This document shows, in pieces, positions 45,452-57,007 of a DNA stretch of 64,000 nt (position 1 is the stretch's first letter; the number at the start of each line of letters is the position of its first letter). Origin of the DNA: Buxus sempervirens (taxonomy: Eukaryota; Streptophyta; Magnoliopsida; Buxales; Buxaceae); contig OX387183.1 of the NCBI GenBank assembly GCA_947561395.2, forward strand, positions 59,751,915 to 59,815,914. The letters are read 5' to 3'. The notes under the pieces are model-generated. The model was given only the letters and a program-made list of their open reading frames with translations, was not told where the DNA came from and did not search any database. Position numbers and translations under genes: made by a program.

Positions 45452-46426
45452 TAGGTAAATTTATAATAAATAAATAAACTTCCATAAAAGTTATATCCAT
45501 TGTCTCCCAATCAACTCTTGTTTAATTTTTTTTTTTTTTTTTTGCGTTTGCTTACTTTTTACATGATATTAGAGTAAACTAAAGGTTTAGAAATTTAATT
45601 TTTTATTTATTTATTTATAGGGTCATATAAAAATTAGTAATAATATAACTAAGCATTTTAATTAGTAGTCATATATCTATTGAATGGTTTGATAACTATC
45701 CATTTAATAGATTACAGTCAAACTTAATTTGATCATAATAGTCAAACCACACACTCATTTTGTCAGTCAATCACATAGCAGTTAGTATATTCTTTTTTGC
45801 AACTCATAATTTATTATATAATTTGATAAAAAATTTTAATAATAAATTATTATCGACTTGTAATATTATGGTAATGAAAATAAATGACAACTAATAAAAT
45901 CAAATATTGGGAATTGAAACGACATTCTACTATATTTGAAACATGCACACAAATGCAAACACATGCATACACACACTATACATACACATATACATATGTA
46001 TTTCAATTATTATTGAAAAGGAATTTGTGATGCGATTATTTTAGGGTCAACGTTGTTGTATATTTGGATTAAGTACATAAAATTGAAAAAATATATTGAA
46101 ATTTTTTAATATCAAAGTTATATGTATTAGTTAATAGTTAATGACATTTGCAATTGAAAAACGTAAAATCCCCAATCACTTATAAAAGATATTCTATCAT
46201 AATATGATACAAATGTTACTATCTACCATAATTTTAAATGATGTAATATTATTAACGACATTAGTATTGTATTGCATTCTATATATCGATGTTATATAAT
46301 ATAATATAATACAAATTTAAGATAGATGGGGCATGTGAAAGTAATAATTATTATTGAGAAAATTTTTTATAACATAAACTTTTTTTTAAGGAGTCTAACT
46401 AAGAAACTATCATTAGATATAAATAC
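45452..46426. other. Gene-free AT-rich stretch
   Basis: Extremely AT-rich with many TATAT and poly-T runs. No recognised feature. Confidence 0.45.
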
Positions 46427-46560
46427 GTCTATACTATATATAACGCGAGGTGGCCCCTTGGGATTTGCTCTCACCAAAGTTCAAGATTTTCCATAACAGC
46501 CTATACACACCATCGTAAAGATACATTAATGAAAGGATACAATGGTAAAAAAAAGTCTCA
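46427..46560 (+). mobile_element. Helitron 5'-end fragment
   Basis: It begins TCTATACTATATATAACG and shares CCCCTTGGGA 10-20 bases on with the Helitron at 45247-45451. The preceding base is G rather than A, and no hairpin with a CTRR end was found downstream. The right limit is therefore arbitrary and the copy may be truncated. Confidence 0.55.
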
Positions 46561-46830
46561 GTTTTTCAAAAACTCAATTATGCAATCGTTTCCTCTCATG
46601 ATGTGTTGTTTTCACGCGCAACCTTATGGTATAATATAAATATAAGAGAGAGAAAAAATATTCTAAGAATAGAAAGTTTAATTAAAGAAATTTTGCATAT
46701 TAGCTAAAAAAAGAAAAGTTTTCATTTTAATATATTTATAAAGGTTTTAGACTTTGATATAAAAATTTTAAAATATAAATAATCAGGTATGTGGATTCGT
46801 TGATTTTATGATTTGGGCAAAGAAAAATCT

Positions 46831-46963
46831 ACTGGAGCCCTTGGTTAGAAGATCTATTGGTCCAACGGTGAAATACATGTCTACATAAGAGCATAAAGCC
46901 TACGTGTATACATCCTCCACCGTTGGATCAGCAAATTTTCTAGTGCGATGGACAAGCTGATTT
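46831..46963. mobile_element. MITE, family 1, copy 3
   Basis: The left arm CTGGAGCCCTTGGTTAGAAG and inner GGTCCAACGGTG pair with CACCGTTGGATC and the right arm. About 133 bp, like the copies at 47-181 and 5829-5961. It is non-coding. Confidence 0.68.
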
Positions 46964-47104
46964 GGTCTCACTTCCAACCATTGAAAAGATTCTTCACTGC
47001 TTGCGACTTTGATCGCCAACATGATAGAAATCAGACAATTTTCTTTATATTATAATAGATAATGTATTTTTTTTTTTTTTGGTAGTGATAATAGATAATG
47101 TATT

Positions 47105-47533
47105 TAGATCTGGCAACGGGTCGGGTTGGGTCGGGTTCGGGTTCGGGTCGTAATCGGGTCGGGTTAGGGTTGACCCGATTACTGGCGGGTTGGGGAAACC
47201 CCAAACCGAACCCAACCCGCCATTAAACGGGTTCAACCCGCCAATCCGATTATATTTTTTAATTATTTTTTATTTTTTCAAAAATATTATTAAAATTGGA
47301 TTATGGGGTAATCGGGTCATAATCGGGTCGGGTTCGGGTCATAATCGGGTTGATGAATGAATTTTTTTGCACTTTTTTTAATCGGGTCATAATCGGGTTG
47401 GCGGGTCATAATCGGGTTTGACCCGATTTCAGGCGGGTTGGGAAAACCCCAACCCGCACCCGACCCAATTATTAAACGGGTCAACCCAACCCGTTTATAA
47501 TCGGGTTAGTCGGGTCGCTTTTTGCCGGCTCTA
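47105..47533. mobile_element. hAT-like MITE rich in CGGGT motifs, with 8-bp target duplication
   Basis: A 429-bp element with ends TAGATCTGGCAACGGG and TTTTTGCCGGCTCTA (inverted). It is flanked by the perfect 8-mer AATGTATT at 47097-47104 and 47534-47541. Subterminal repeats of TCGGGTCGGGTT and AACCCGACCC type fill both halves around an AT-rich core. It is non-coding, and distinct in sequence from the GGATCCGAAT family. Confidence 0.88.
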
Positions 47534-47541
47534 AATGTATT

Positions 47542-48667
47542 TCTACAAAAAAATAATAATAATAATAGATAATGTGTGATCCTGACCCATAACTCTATAG
47601 ATTATTTTTAATTAAAAAAATTTTTTTTTCTTTTTTGGAACAGTCAGCGTCCTCATGTTTTGACCAAAAAAATCGTCTAGAAGAAAAAAGAGAGGAACGT
47701 AGCTGTTGGACCGGTCGATATTTTCAATTGACATTACATTGAATTTACAAGAATACCCTTGTATGAGATAAAATAAAATACGCCCGTCGAGTGGATTGCT
47801 GACGATGCAGGTGCTACCACAGAAACCGCTGGAGACAGAAGAACGCGTTGGGCGTGACCAGTTGGTATAGTTCTCGCTGCTTACTAGTCACCGCAGTCAA
47901 GGCGTTTCTGTATGATTATGAACACGTGGCGGACGGACGCGCGGAAGAAGTTAGATATTATGAAAGGAGGTGGGCCCAGGTGAATTTCAATTTGCATTTA
48001 GATTTCATTTGGATTGGATTTCAGTTTCATTTAGAGACGGGGTCCGGAGGAGACCGCGGACTGGCTTCCTAGGGTTGGCTTTTTGACCAGAGAGAAAGAG
48101 GAAATAAGTGGAGCCTTGCTTTCCTCCCTCCTTCTTATAGCCTTTCCTGCACATAGCTCGTGTAGTTAAAGACCACTTGAAATCGGAGTCTTTGTTCGTC
48201 AATCGAGAGAGTGGCGGATTTCTCGACTTCATTGCAGAACCCTCTTGCACAGGTACGCTCCTTTCTCTTTTTATCTTTCTAAAACCCTAGATTTGATGAT
48301 ATTATGGCTTTCCAGATATAAGTGTTACTGAGAAACGCAAATTTGATTGTTCTTCGTTTCTTTTTGGACTTGAAATGATTATGATGTGGAATTTCTTGTT
48401 TAAGGCGTAGGGTAAATGAAATCGTAGGTCGAAGTTCTTACAAATGATTGTCAGTGTTTAATGAATCTTTGGGGCTTTTGGGTTCTTTAAAGAAGAATTA
48501 GAACTTCAAACCCTAGAAGTTCTTTGATTTTTCTTTCGAGATCAAGTTTCTGCAAAAGCTAGTAGTCTTTATGTAATCTCTGTTTGTCTTGTTGGTTTCA
48601 ATCGGAGTGGTCTTGTTACTTTGTAGGAAGAGAGAGTGTGGATTTAGCTCGAAGAAGGACGAATTCC
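47542..48667 (+). promoter_or_regulatory. Promoter and 5' leader of the CCCH gene, with a 5'UTR intron
   Basis: CACGTGGC at 47923-47930 is a G-box/ABRE core, plausible for a stress-responsive gene. The leader has a good donor, TTGCACAG|GTACGC (intron from 48253), and an acceptor, ACTTTGTAG|GAAG (to 48626). The two define a 374-base intron entirely in the 5'UTR, with the coding start 41 bases into the next exon. The intron is inferred from splice signals alone. Confidence 0.55.
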
Positions 48668-50785
48668 ATGTGCAGTGGTTCGAAGAGGAAACCTTCTCCG
48701 GTGGAATTAATCATGCAAGAGGTTTTCCAGACCAAAAAGGAGGAAAATTGGTGCGGCTGTTCGATTTTGCTTGAATTATCTGCCTCGGACGATCTGATTG
48801 GCTTCAGGCGTGAGGTGGAAGAAAAGGGTGCTGATGTTGATGAGACAAGTCTATGGTATGGGAGAAGGATTGGGTCGAAGAAGATGGGGTTCGAGGAGAG
48901 GACGCCCGTGATGATTGCTGCTCTTTTCGGGAACATGGAGGTTTTGAAGTATATACTCGAGACTGGTAGCGTTAACATCAACCGGGCTTGCGGTTCAGAT
49001 GGAGCGACTGCTATCCATTGTGCTGCTTCTGGTGGTTCCGCTTCTTCTCCGGAGGTCGTGAAGCTTCTGCTTGATGCTTCTGCCGATGCTAATTCCTTTG
49101 ATGCTAATGGAAACAGGCCTGGGGATGTGATAGCTCCTGCGTGGAAGTCCTGCAATTCAAGAAGGAAAACACTGGAGATGATGCTGAATGGATGTACTGG
49201 AATTGGGGAAGTATGCGTTTCGTCTGGAATAGGGGAAGAACATCAGCAACCGATATCAACACCTCAAGCCTCAAAAGACGGAACCGAAAAGAAAGAGTAT
49301 CCGATCGATCTCTCACTCCCGGAAATAAACAATGGTGTCTATGGGACAGATGAGTTCAGGATGTACACCTTCAAGGTGAAGCCTTGTTCGAGGGCATACT
49401 CCCATGACTGGACAGAGTGCCCATTCGTGCACCCTGGGGAGAACGCAAGGCGCCGTGATCCCCGAAAGTATCACTACAGTTGTGTTCCCTGCCCCGAGTT
49501 TCGGAAGGGGACGTGCCGGCAGGGTGATGCCTGTGAATACGCTCATGGAGTCTTTGAGTGCTGGCTTCACCCTGCTCAATATCGAACCCGGCTCTGCAAG
49601 GATGAGACAGGATGCACCCGAAGGGTCTGCTTCTTTGCTCACAAGCCTGAAGAGCTTCGTCCCTTGTACGCTTCCACAGGTTCGGCAGTGCCGTCACCCA
49701 GATCATTTTCTGCCTCTGCTTCCCCACTGGACATGTCGGCGATTAGTCCATTGTCACTTGGAACCCCATCAGCCCTACTGTCTACCACTTCCACGCCACC
49801 CATGTCGCCCTCAGCTTCATCGTCTCCCATGTGGCAGAACCAGTCTAGCTTTGTCCCCCCTATACTGCAGCTTCCAGGTAGCCGGTTGAAGAGCACTCTT
49901 AGTGCGAGAGATATGGATTTGGACCTGGAACTTCTTGCATTAGAGAGCTGTCGTCAGCAACAGCAGCAGCAGCAACAGCAATTGATGGACGAAATATCTA
50001 GTTTATCATCTCAATCCTCTCAATCTGGCTGGTCGAATTCCCTGGCCACTGCTGCTGCAGCAGCGAACTCTGGTGGTCGATCTGTGGAACACAGTAGACT
50101 TGGAGCGGTGAAGCCTGCCAATCTTGAAGATGCATTTAGATCTCTTGATTCTCCTATGTTATCTCAACTACATGGACTTTCGCTGAATGCTGCAGCTGCC
50201 CAAATGCAATCTCCAACAGGGAGCCAGATACGCCAGAATGTGAACCAGCAAATCCGTTCAAGCTATCCCACCAACATGTCATCCCCCATGAGGACCCCCC
50301 CGTCATTTGGGCATGACTCCGCTGCAGCGGCAGCAGTAGCAGTCATGAATTCAAGGTCAAGTGCCTTCACAAAACGGAGCCAGAGTTTCATTGATCGGGG
50401 TGCGGCAAACCGTCATGTTGGTCTCACTGCCTCCATGACATCCGCAGCAGCGGTGCCATCCACCCTTTCGGATTGGGGTTCCCCTGATGGTAAATTGGAC
50501 TGGGGAATTCAAGGAGAGGAGCTGAACAAGCTGAGGAAATCCGCCTCTTTCGGGTTACGAAACAATAACAATGGCAGCAGTGGTTTTGCAGGAGGTGCAG
50601 CATCCCCAAGGCGACCAACCTCAGGGGAGCCCGACGTGTCTTGGGTTCAGTCGTTGGTAAAGGATGTCCCACCTGTGGGAGTTGGGCGGTTTGGTTCGGA
50701 TGAGCAAGTCAGCAGTGGTGGTTTAGAGATGCTCCCAGCTTGGGCGGAGCAACTGTATATGGAGCAGGAGCAGATGGTGGCTTAA
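48668..50785 (+). CDS. OXS2: Ankyrin and arginine-rich tandem CCCH zinc-finger protein, OXS2/TZF7-like
   Basis: A single coding exon of 705 residues starting [14 protein letters not shown]. An upstream in-frame extension exists, but it lies next to the leader intron and looks untranslated. Ankyrin repeats lie at about residues 78-150. The arginine-rich region (about 232-275) holds C-x5-H-x4-C-x3-H. The tandem zinc finger (about 278-330) matches the plant form C-x7-C-x5-C-x3-H-x16-C-x5-C-x4-C-x3-H exactly. A polyglutamine run (near 430) and Ser/Ala-rich linkers follow, and the C-terminal [10 protein letters not shown] resembles the nuclear export signal of the family. Relatives bind RNA or DNA, shuttle between cytoplasmic granules and nucleus and control stress responses. 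The length fits the OXS2/TZF7-8 subgroup; the symbol is by similarity. Confidence 0.92.
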   Translation: MCSGSKRKPSPVELIMQEVFQTKKEENWCGCSILLELSASDDLIGFRREVEEKGADVDETSLWYGRRIGSKKMGFEERTPVMIAALFGNMEVLKYILETGSVNINRACGSDGATAIHCAASGGSASSPEVVKLLLDASADANSFDANGNRPGDVIAPAWKSCNSRRKTLEMMLNGCTGIGEVCVSSGIGEEHQQPISTPQASKDGTEKKEYPIDLSLPEINNGVYGTDEFRMYTFKVKPCSRAYSHDWTECPFVHPGENARRRDPRKYHYSCVPCPEFRKGTCRQGDACEYAHGVFECWLHPAQYRTRLCKDETGCTRRVCFFAHKPEELRPLYASTGSAVPSPRSFSASASPLDMSAISPLSLGTPSALLSTTSTPPMSPSASSSPMWQNQSSFVPPILQLPGSRLKSTLSARDMDLDLELLALESCRQQQQQQQQQLMDEISSLSSQSSQSGWSNSLATAAAAANSGGRSVEHSRLGAVKPANLEDAFRSLDSPMLSQLHGLSLNAAAAQMQSPTGSQIRQNVNQQIRSSYPTNMSSPMRTPPSFGHDSAAAAAVAVMNSRSSAFTKRSQSFIDRGAANRHVGLTASMTSAAAVPSTLSDWGSPDGKLDWGIQGEELNKLRKSASFGLRNNNNGSSGFAGGAASPRRPTSGEPDVSWVQSLVKDVPPVGVGRFGSDEQVSSGGLEMLPAWAEQLYMEQEQMVA
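49955..49983 (+). repeat. CAG/CAA run coding polyglutamine
   Basis: Nine glutamine codons in a row (mixed CAA and CAG) within the CCCH protein. A length polymorphism is likely. Confidence 0.85.
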
Positions 50786-52255
50786 GCAACGTCACCGCCT
50801 GCCGATCTAACAAATTCGCTTGCCATTTTTTCAATTCTTATTAATATTTGTTAAATGTAGGTGATTGTTAAGAAAGGAGGGGAGACACTCCTGAGAGGGT
50901 GAATCCAAGCTTTTGGGCAGGAAGAAAGAAGCCTGCTCGTATTATGGATAGCTTGTCTAGGAAGTAGGAACACAGAAGCATCACAAGGCGCATGAAGAAA
51001 AAATCTTTTATTTTTATTTTTTCTTATTTTCATATTTTTTTTGTGGCTTCGATTATATCGTCTCGGAGAAGAGATGTGGTGAGGGGTCTTTTCCTCGTAA
51101 GACCAGAGATGGTGGTTTGAAAATATGTAATACCGGTGAGAAAGGGACTTCTTGAGAGGGTGGGGGCAAGGGTTTATGTACAAGGATTGATTGAGGACTC
51201 TTGTCACATTGTCACAGAAAAATGGAAATTTTATCATATTTCACATATCTTATTAAAGTCTTCATAATCCATTGCCTCTTTATATACTATTGATTCGTCA
51301 ATCCCATATATGAAATCTTCTGTTTTGTTTACCTGAATTGGTAACTGTTGTGGTTTCTATGTTTTTTCAGTGATTCTTGTGGTTTTATGTTTTTTAGTGT
51401 AGCCAGTATCTTACGGCAGCTATAGCCGGACCAATTCAGGTAAGATAGCTAAAAATTTCGTCTTGATACGATGGGTGATGAATAAAATTAGGCCTTGTTT
51501 GGCATTCACCGGACTGATTACCCTTTGAATGATCGAAAAATTAAAATAAGTTTTGAATATATCCTTTAGAATTTCAGTATTGTAAGTATCTTATGTTGCC
51601 AACACTTACATCTTTTAATAACACTTGCCATGTAGAAGACTGTTTTTGCCACTCTTGACTGTCCGTTTAACAGTCTTTTGGATTAGTCATGCAAACAATA
51701 ATTTACTGCCTTTATATTGGCTCTAACACTAGATGCATATAAGATTTTGCCGTACGTATTAATAATTACCAAAATTTTTGGTGCTAAAAATATTTAGTCT
51801 TAGTTGAGCCCTTTATTTCATATAAATATTTATATGTGCCTGGAAGTTAATATTTGATGTCGAGTTGTTTTATAATATACACATAATCGAGCTTTCCAAC
51901 TAAGCTTTGATTGCTTGAATCTGTGAATTATCCGGCTGACTTCGTACGGATCAAAAATAACCATGACTCCGTTTAAAGGAGTTTAAATTATTTCCATTTA
52001 CAGCAAAAATAATCATGGCTCTGTTTAATTGATTGTGGGTTGGGAGTGGGGACATTTTTTTTTTTGGGTGGAAATGGGAGTGGGGACATGAGGATCCCAG
52101 CTAACAAACACGAAGTTAATTCTGTGCAAGTCCACACTCATTTCCTTATCTCATAATTGCAAAATGTGGACTTTGTGTGCGTCTGCGGCCAAGTACACGA
52201 CTCTCCATAATGATCCCAACGTATCCTATAACTTTAAGCCTATTTTGTGTATGGG
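50786..52255. other. Gene-free stretch, including the CCCH gene 3'UTR
   Basis: The first roughly 450 bases are probably the 3'UTR of the CCCH gene. The remainder holds no recognised gene or repeat. Confidence 0.45.
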
Positions 52256-52651
52256 TGGGGCTGTCAATGGGTCCATAAATGTATCATTTCGACTAAAATC
52301 CGATTAAATGTATGTCAAATCGCATTCGGATGTGAAAAGTATAGATCCTTGGACTTAATCCTATCCAAGTTATCCAACCAATTAAAATTCAAATCTAATT
52401 TAGATGCATAAATATTTTTAATTTTTAAATGTGTTGAAGGCTGATGAATTCAAGAAACCCCAGTTTAATTGATGTACTATTTAGTAGATTTATAAAGAAT
52501 AAACCTATATAATTAGATTTTGAGATTTACATAAACCATTTCAAATAGTGCATATTCAGATTCGGATTCAATATCAGATTTGGATATCCTGAAACTTAAT
52601 CAGAATTCAGTTATCATAAATTGGATCCAAATCTGAGCATTTTACAGCCTA
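52256..52651. mobile_element. Degenerate hAT-like MITE
   Basis: The left end TGGGGCTGTCAATGGGTCC and the right end TTTACAGCCTA are similar to family 3 termini. The interior has the same ATTCGGAT/AGATTTGGAT flavour. No good 8-bp duplication remains, so this is an old copy called by resemblance. Confidence 0.5.
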
Positions 52652-53097
52652 GTATCTTTTGATCAAGCAGTTTTGCTTAATTTTTGAGCTAAAGTCCAGC
52701 ATCCTGCCATGGTAAGGGAATAAAGTTATGCTCTAGCTATGAACTTAAGTTATTAGTCTAGTGATAAGTGCTTGATCCTGACAAAATGTACATGGGGACA
52801 AACATATGGCGCACACACCCTTAATTAAATGCCAAGGCAACTTATCCCAGGAGTTGAACACAACTATGTATATAAGAGGTCCGGAATACAATATCTCCAT
52901 ATGGTTGGTTTTAGCATGGGATTATTGAGCATAAATACTACCCTGTTATCCCATAACAACCCCGTATATGCCGATTTACACTTTGGTTTCAACAGGAATT
53001 TAGTTTGAATTTCTCAACAGTAAAAGTAGAGCAGTGAAAGAAGAAAAAGGGAAGGTGGAAAACAAAATTATTATGGACAGAATGTTACGGAGCTTCT
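52652..53097. other. Gene-free stretch
   Basis: No recognised feature. The right end is the 3'UTR of the minus-strand gene that follows. Confidence 0.4.
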
Positions 53098-54557
53098 TCA
53101 AAAGGCAAAATTCTTCATGGGAATTTGTCGAGCAAGTTCTTGTACAATCTCGTACAGCAGTTGATCCATAATTTGTTGTCCACACTCGATGACCATCCCT
53201 TCCGTATCTTCGAGTTTTAAAAGTTTTGTGGATGCCCAGTTTGATTCATTCACGTCTTCTTCTGCCAACTTGGAGATCTCTCTCCACAATTTTGTGTAAT
53301 CTTGGATTGCACAATCCGCCTTCTTTGGCTCGACTCGCTCCGCATTTATTGATCTGCAGTCCCTATCACTGAATACCGTAATGCATGTAGAATGTGCGGG
53401 TGGGCCATCGGAATTTGCAAGCTCCGACGACGGCTTCCTTGGTGAATTCGAAGGAGTCTGTCGAGAATCTTCATCTGTTGGAAAAACATTTTACAAAATG
53501 CCAGCAAGGTTTGAATTCAAAGATTTTCTTTAAAGAAAGGAAGGTCTAGTTTCTAAAAGCATGGGGGAAGCTAACCTGATAAAGGAGTTTTGGGATCAAT
53601 TAAGAAATCACAAAGTTCAAGAACAGAAACGGGGCTGGAATTCTCCGAGTTACATTCGATTTCCGGTTCCACCTTCTTCAGAACTGCAAGACGATCCCTT
53701 CTCTTGTTGGTGAATTTACTCCCATCAGACACTTGTTTGTGATTTACAGGACTTGTGGGATTCTCTACCTTCGGCTTTGAGGTGACGCTCGATTTCCTGG
53801 AAACATTGTAAGAAGAGGCCCAACCAGAACTATTGATTTGGCCGCAATTACCACGCTTTCCAGATGTTTCGGCAGAAATCCTCCTGTGTAGACTTTCTTT
53901 TTCATTGTGGACAGGCTTCTTGCTCTCATGATCTACCTTTCTCCTGCTCTTATACTCCTTTCCTGTCGTCTGATCCCCTCTTTTATCTCCCCTGTTTCTT
54001 CGCCTCTCTGACTTTTTCTGCTTCAATTCTCCAAAATCCATATCGCATCTTCTCTCTTTCAATCCCATTTCGTTAGTTTCACGCACATTCTCAAAGCTGA
54101 GAAGTAAGAAATCCTCATTCTCTAGCTGCAAGAACGCCGGGGCCTCACGGAAAGACAATGTGGTGCTGACCATGCGATGCCCCCTCTCAGTTGGTTCAAA
54201 TTCTGGCCAGTGATTGACAGAGTTCATCGACCGGCTTCGTGAAAGCGAATCTGGGTTCTTTCCTGTGGAACCTAAACTGATCTCCGGCATCTTCTCCAAC
54301 CCCATTAACCTTGCCACTATCCCTGGAGTCACAGGAGCTTCAACCATCTCTTTTTCCTTGGAAAGCTCGTTGTGATCAAGTTCCACCTGATCAATTTCTT
54401 TGATAAGATCGGACGGGTATGTAGGGAAACTACCCGAGCACAGCAGTCGGCGTAGGACACCAGAGAGACATCCGGCTCTACCATTCCTGGAATTGAGTGT
54501 CAAATTTCCTTCAAATGAAGAGGAAGAAGAGGGTGAGGAAGAGAGAGAGATCTTCAT
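53098..54557 (-). CDS. VARLMGLE-motif protein, TRM/DUF4378-like
   Basis: Two exons, 54557-53576 and 53474-53098, with a 101-base GT-AG intron in phase 1, give 452 residues. The N-terminus has a Ser run, then GCLSGVLRRLLCSGSFPTYP (about 29-48). VARLMGLE follows at 81-88, the DUF3741-associated motif of TON1-recruiting-motif (TRM) and LONGIFOLIA-type proteins. The middle is basic and low in complexity (KKSERRRNRGDKRG). The C-terminus (about 380-452; KLWREISKLAEE, then QQIMDQLLYEIVQELARQIP) resembles the DUF4378 region. TRM proteins associate with cortical microtubules and affect cell shape. The function here is inferred from the motif alone. The protein is short for the family. Confidence 0.82.
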
Positions 54558-57007
54558 GTGAAAACAAGAGTAGCAACAGTGTGTGAGGCAGACAAAGAGA
54601 GAGATCTGTTAAGAGAGAATTTTGAGCTGTGGTTGTTGAGTCTAGACTGAAACAAAAGCAGCCGTAACAGAAGAAAGCAACGGAGAAAGGGGGATTTGAA
54701 TAAAGAAAAAGGAGAGGAGTAGAGGGAAAGAGGTGTGTGTAACAAACTTAACAGTGACAAAGCGAGACTGGTTGGCGGGCTTGCATTTTGAATGTTGTTG
54801 GGTATTGATGGGATTGATGGCAGGAAATTTTGACTTACAAAGATATTGCTTTTGGGTATTGGGTGTCGATGGGTTCACACTTAGCGGTCCGACCGGACCG
54901 GAAAACCTTTCTGTATCTAGGATGTCAAAATTTCAGCCGTTGATTCCTTGGTTGAAGGGTGGTCGGACACCTGGTTCAGCTCAAACTCGAGGTTTGACCC
55001 GGATTTAAAAGCTGTGGCACTTTAATGCGGGACGGTCAGAGAGCGTTTTCTGGTATGGGTTCGGGTGTCAGGGAGACCGGTTCTGACGATATTCTTCTTC
55101 TGGTGGCGAAAGCTGGGGACTGCTGGGTTTGGTCGTTCAGATATGGAGATGTACGATGGTGTCTTTGCGGGAATGCCGACGATCGAGCCTGCCACCGCAT
55201 GCTTTCTTCGTTGTTGTTAGCTTTGTTTTCAGACGGGGTGTTTGCAGGATTATCAGACTTCCTTTTTAGAAGCTGTATTCGAGGGAATCATTATAATTGC
55301 AAGAGATTGGGTATAATAATACGAGTATAATACACAAAACTGAACACATGCCCGGAGCAATAGTATGGCCCACCTCCACCAAGACAACAACAATCACCAC
55401 CGTTACCGCCACCGCCCCGACACTAGTTATCAATGTCATCACCACTACTATCATTAATCTATAATATATATTGGGAATACGCTCTCTTGGAAAGCCTGCC
55501 AAACAAAATGTACAGCTTTCTAAAATAACTCTTATACATTTATTGAGAAGATTTATTAATTAAGGGTATAATGGTCAAAACTTACAATCAATTTTAAAAA
55601 TTTCCCTCTCCCACATTTTCCCTCTCTTTTTACCTTCTTACATATATGCAGTATTGTACGTGCATCCTGCTAATATGATTTTTAAGTAAAAGATATCAAA
55701 AGCGGTTTTTTTGTTCACTTATTTCTATTTCTAGATGCACAAAAACAATTTGAAATGATTTTGAAAATTGCTTTTATAGAAAACGTTTCTAAATAACTTC
55801 ACAAGTTTTGTGAGAATAAGGAATTGGATTTGAAACCCCCCTGCGTCAAATTGGGTTTAAAAAGGTTACTTTATCATTTATAGTTTTCTAGTCTACCTCA
55901 TTTTTTTTTCTGTTTGCGAGTTGTTTAAGAATTGGGGAAGTCAATGGCGCCCAGCAGCTTCTACCTACATCAACAAAACTCACGGTGACCCAACGAACAA
56001 TCGGCAGCCCAGTTTGGCAACTTCAACAATCATCTTCTCCGGTAAGCTCTCCCTTATTTATATATGTCTCTCCTCTGGTAATAGTCTTCAGTTTTCATGT
56101 TCTTGCTCTCCATCTCTGCAACTTCAACGTCTTCCAACTTCATCTCTCTCACTAACAGCAATAGAGGCCTCCAGAAGAAGCTTGGCAATAGAAAGCAAAT
56201 AAATCTTCTCAAAGCTTCCCCGTAAAAGCTAATGATCACAAATCAGAATGTCATTGTCTCAGAAAGCATGTGTAAGAAATTTCTAAAAGAAACCCTAGAC
56301 AACCAAGTAAATCCCTGAAGATACTTAAAAGTCAATGAAACAAATACGAGCATGAGACGATCTTACTTTAGAATCGTGAGGTCGAACATCATCTTCGTTT
56401 AACCCAATACCGAAGTCCGACCTTCTAACTCCGGGGTAAGTTCTCCTTCCTCACGTCACAATCTCACTTCCATCGGCCTCACATCCCGAACCCTTGTGTG
56501 CCGATTAGACCCCCTCCTCTTAACCTATTTCTCTTAACATGTTAAAAATCAAAGTAGTGGTTCACCGAAACCAAGCGGGCCGTACAGGTGGGTACCGGCT
56601 TCCATCAGTACGGCGTAATTTCGCCAAAATTACATTTTAATTAGGTTCATTGTGGACAATTATTATAAATCCTATTTTTGACGCCCGATTTCTAATTATA
56701 CTGACCAATGGGTGAGTTTTATACATTGTTTTGGATTCAGTTCTATGGAATGTCGTGTATACTTATAATTTTTTTTTCTTTTCATTTCTGGTGTTCTTCC
56801 TCTGTTCTAAATTTTAGTATCACTGATTATAAACATAATTGACAATTGAACTTCCTAATATTATGACACCATTTGTGCTTTAATCAGTAGTTTTTATGTT
56901 CTTGTTTTGTTTGCTATTATCTCTATTATTGACTTCTTTCTTCATCTGCTAGCTGTTCTTGCATTTGAATGCAAGTGCTTGAAATAAACCGATAAAAAAG
57001 GGCAAAG
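54558..57007. other. Intergenic region between divergent genes
   Basis: It carries the 5' leader and promoter of the minus-strand VARLMGLE gene (purine/pyrimidine-rich to about 54740) and, at its right, the upstream region of the isomerase gene. A block near 55921-56041 ends at a donor-like CTCCG|GTAAGC and could be a non-coding first exon of the isomerase gene. The ATG at 55944 inside it meets a stop after 14 codons. Confidence 0.4.

Noticed and set aside
49313-49727. Antisense open frames within the CCCH gene
   Set aside because: They oppose a clearly conserved zinc-finger region and show no family signature.
55944-55988. Coding start of the isomerase at 55944
   Set aside because: This ATG frame meets TGA after 14 codons and does not join the later exons in phase; the ATG at 57008 does.
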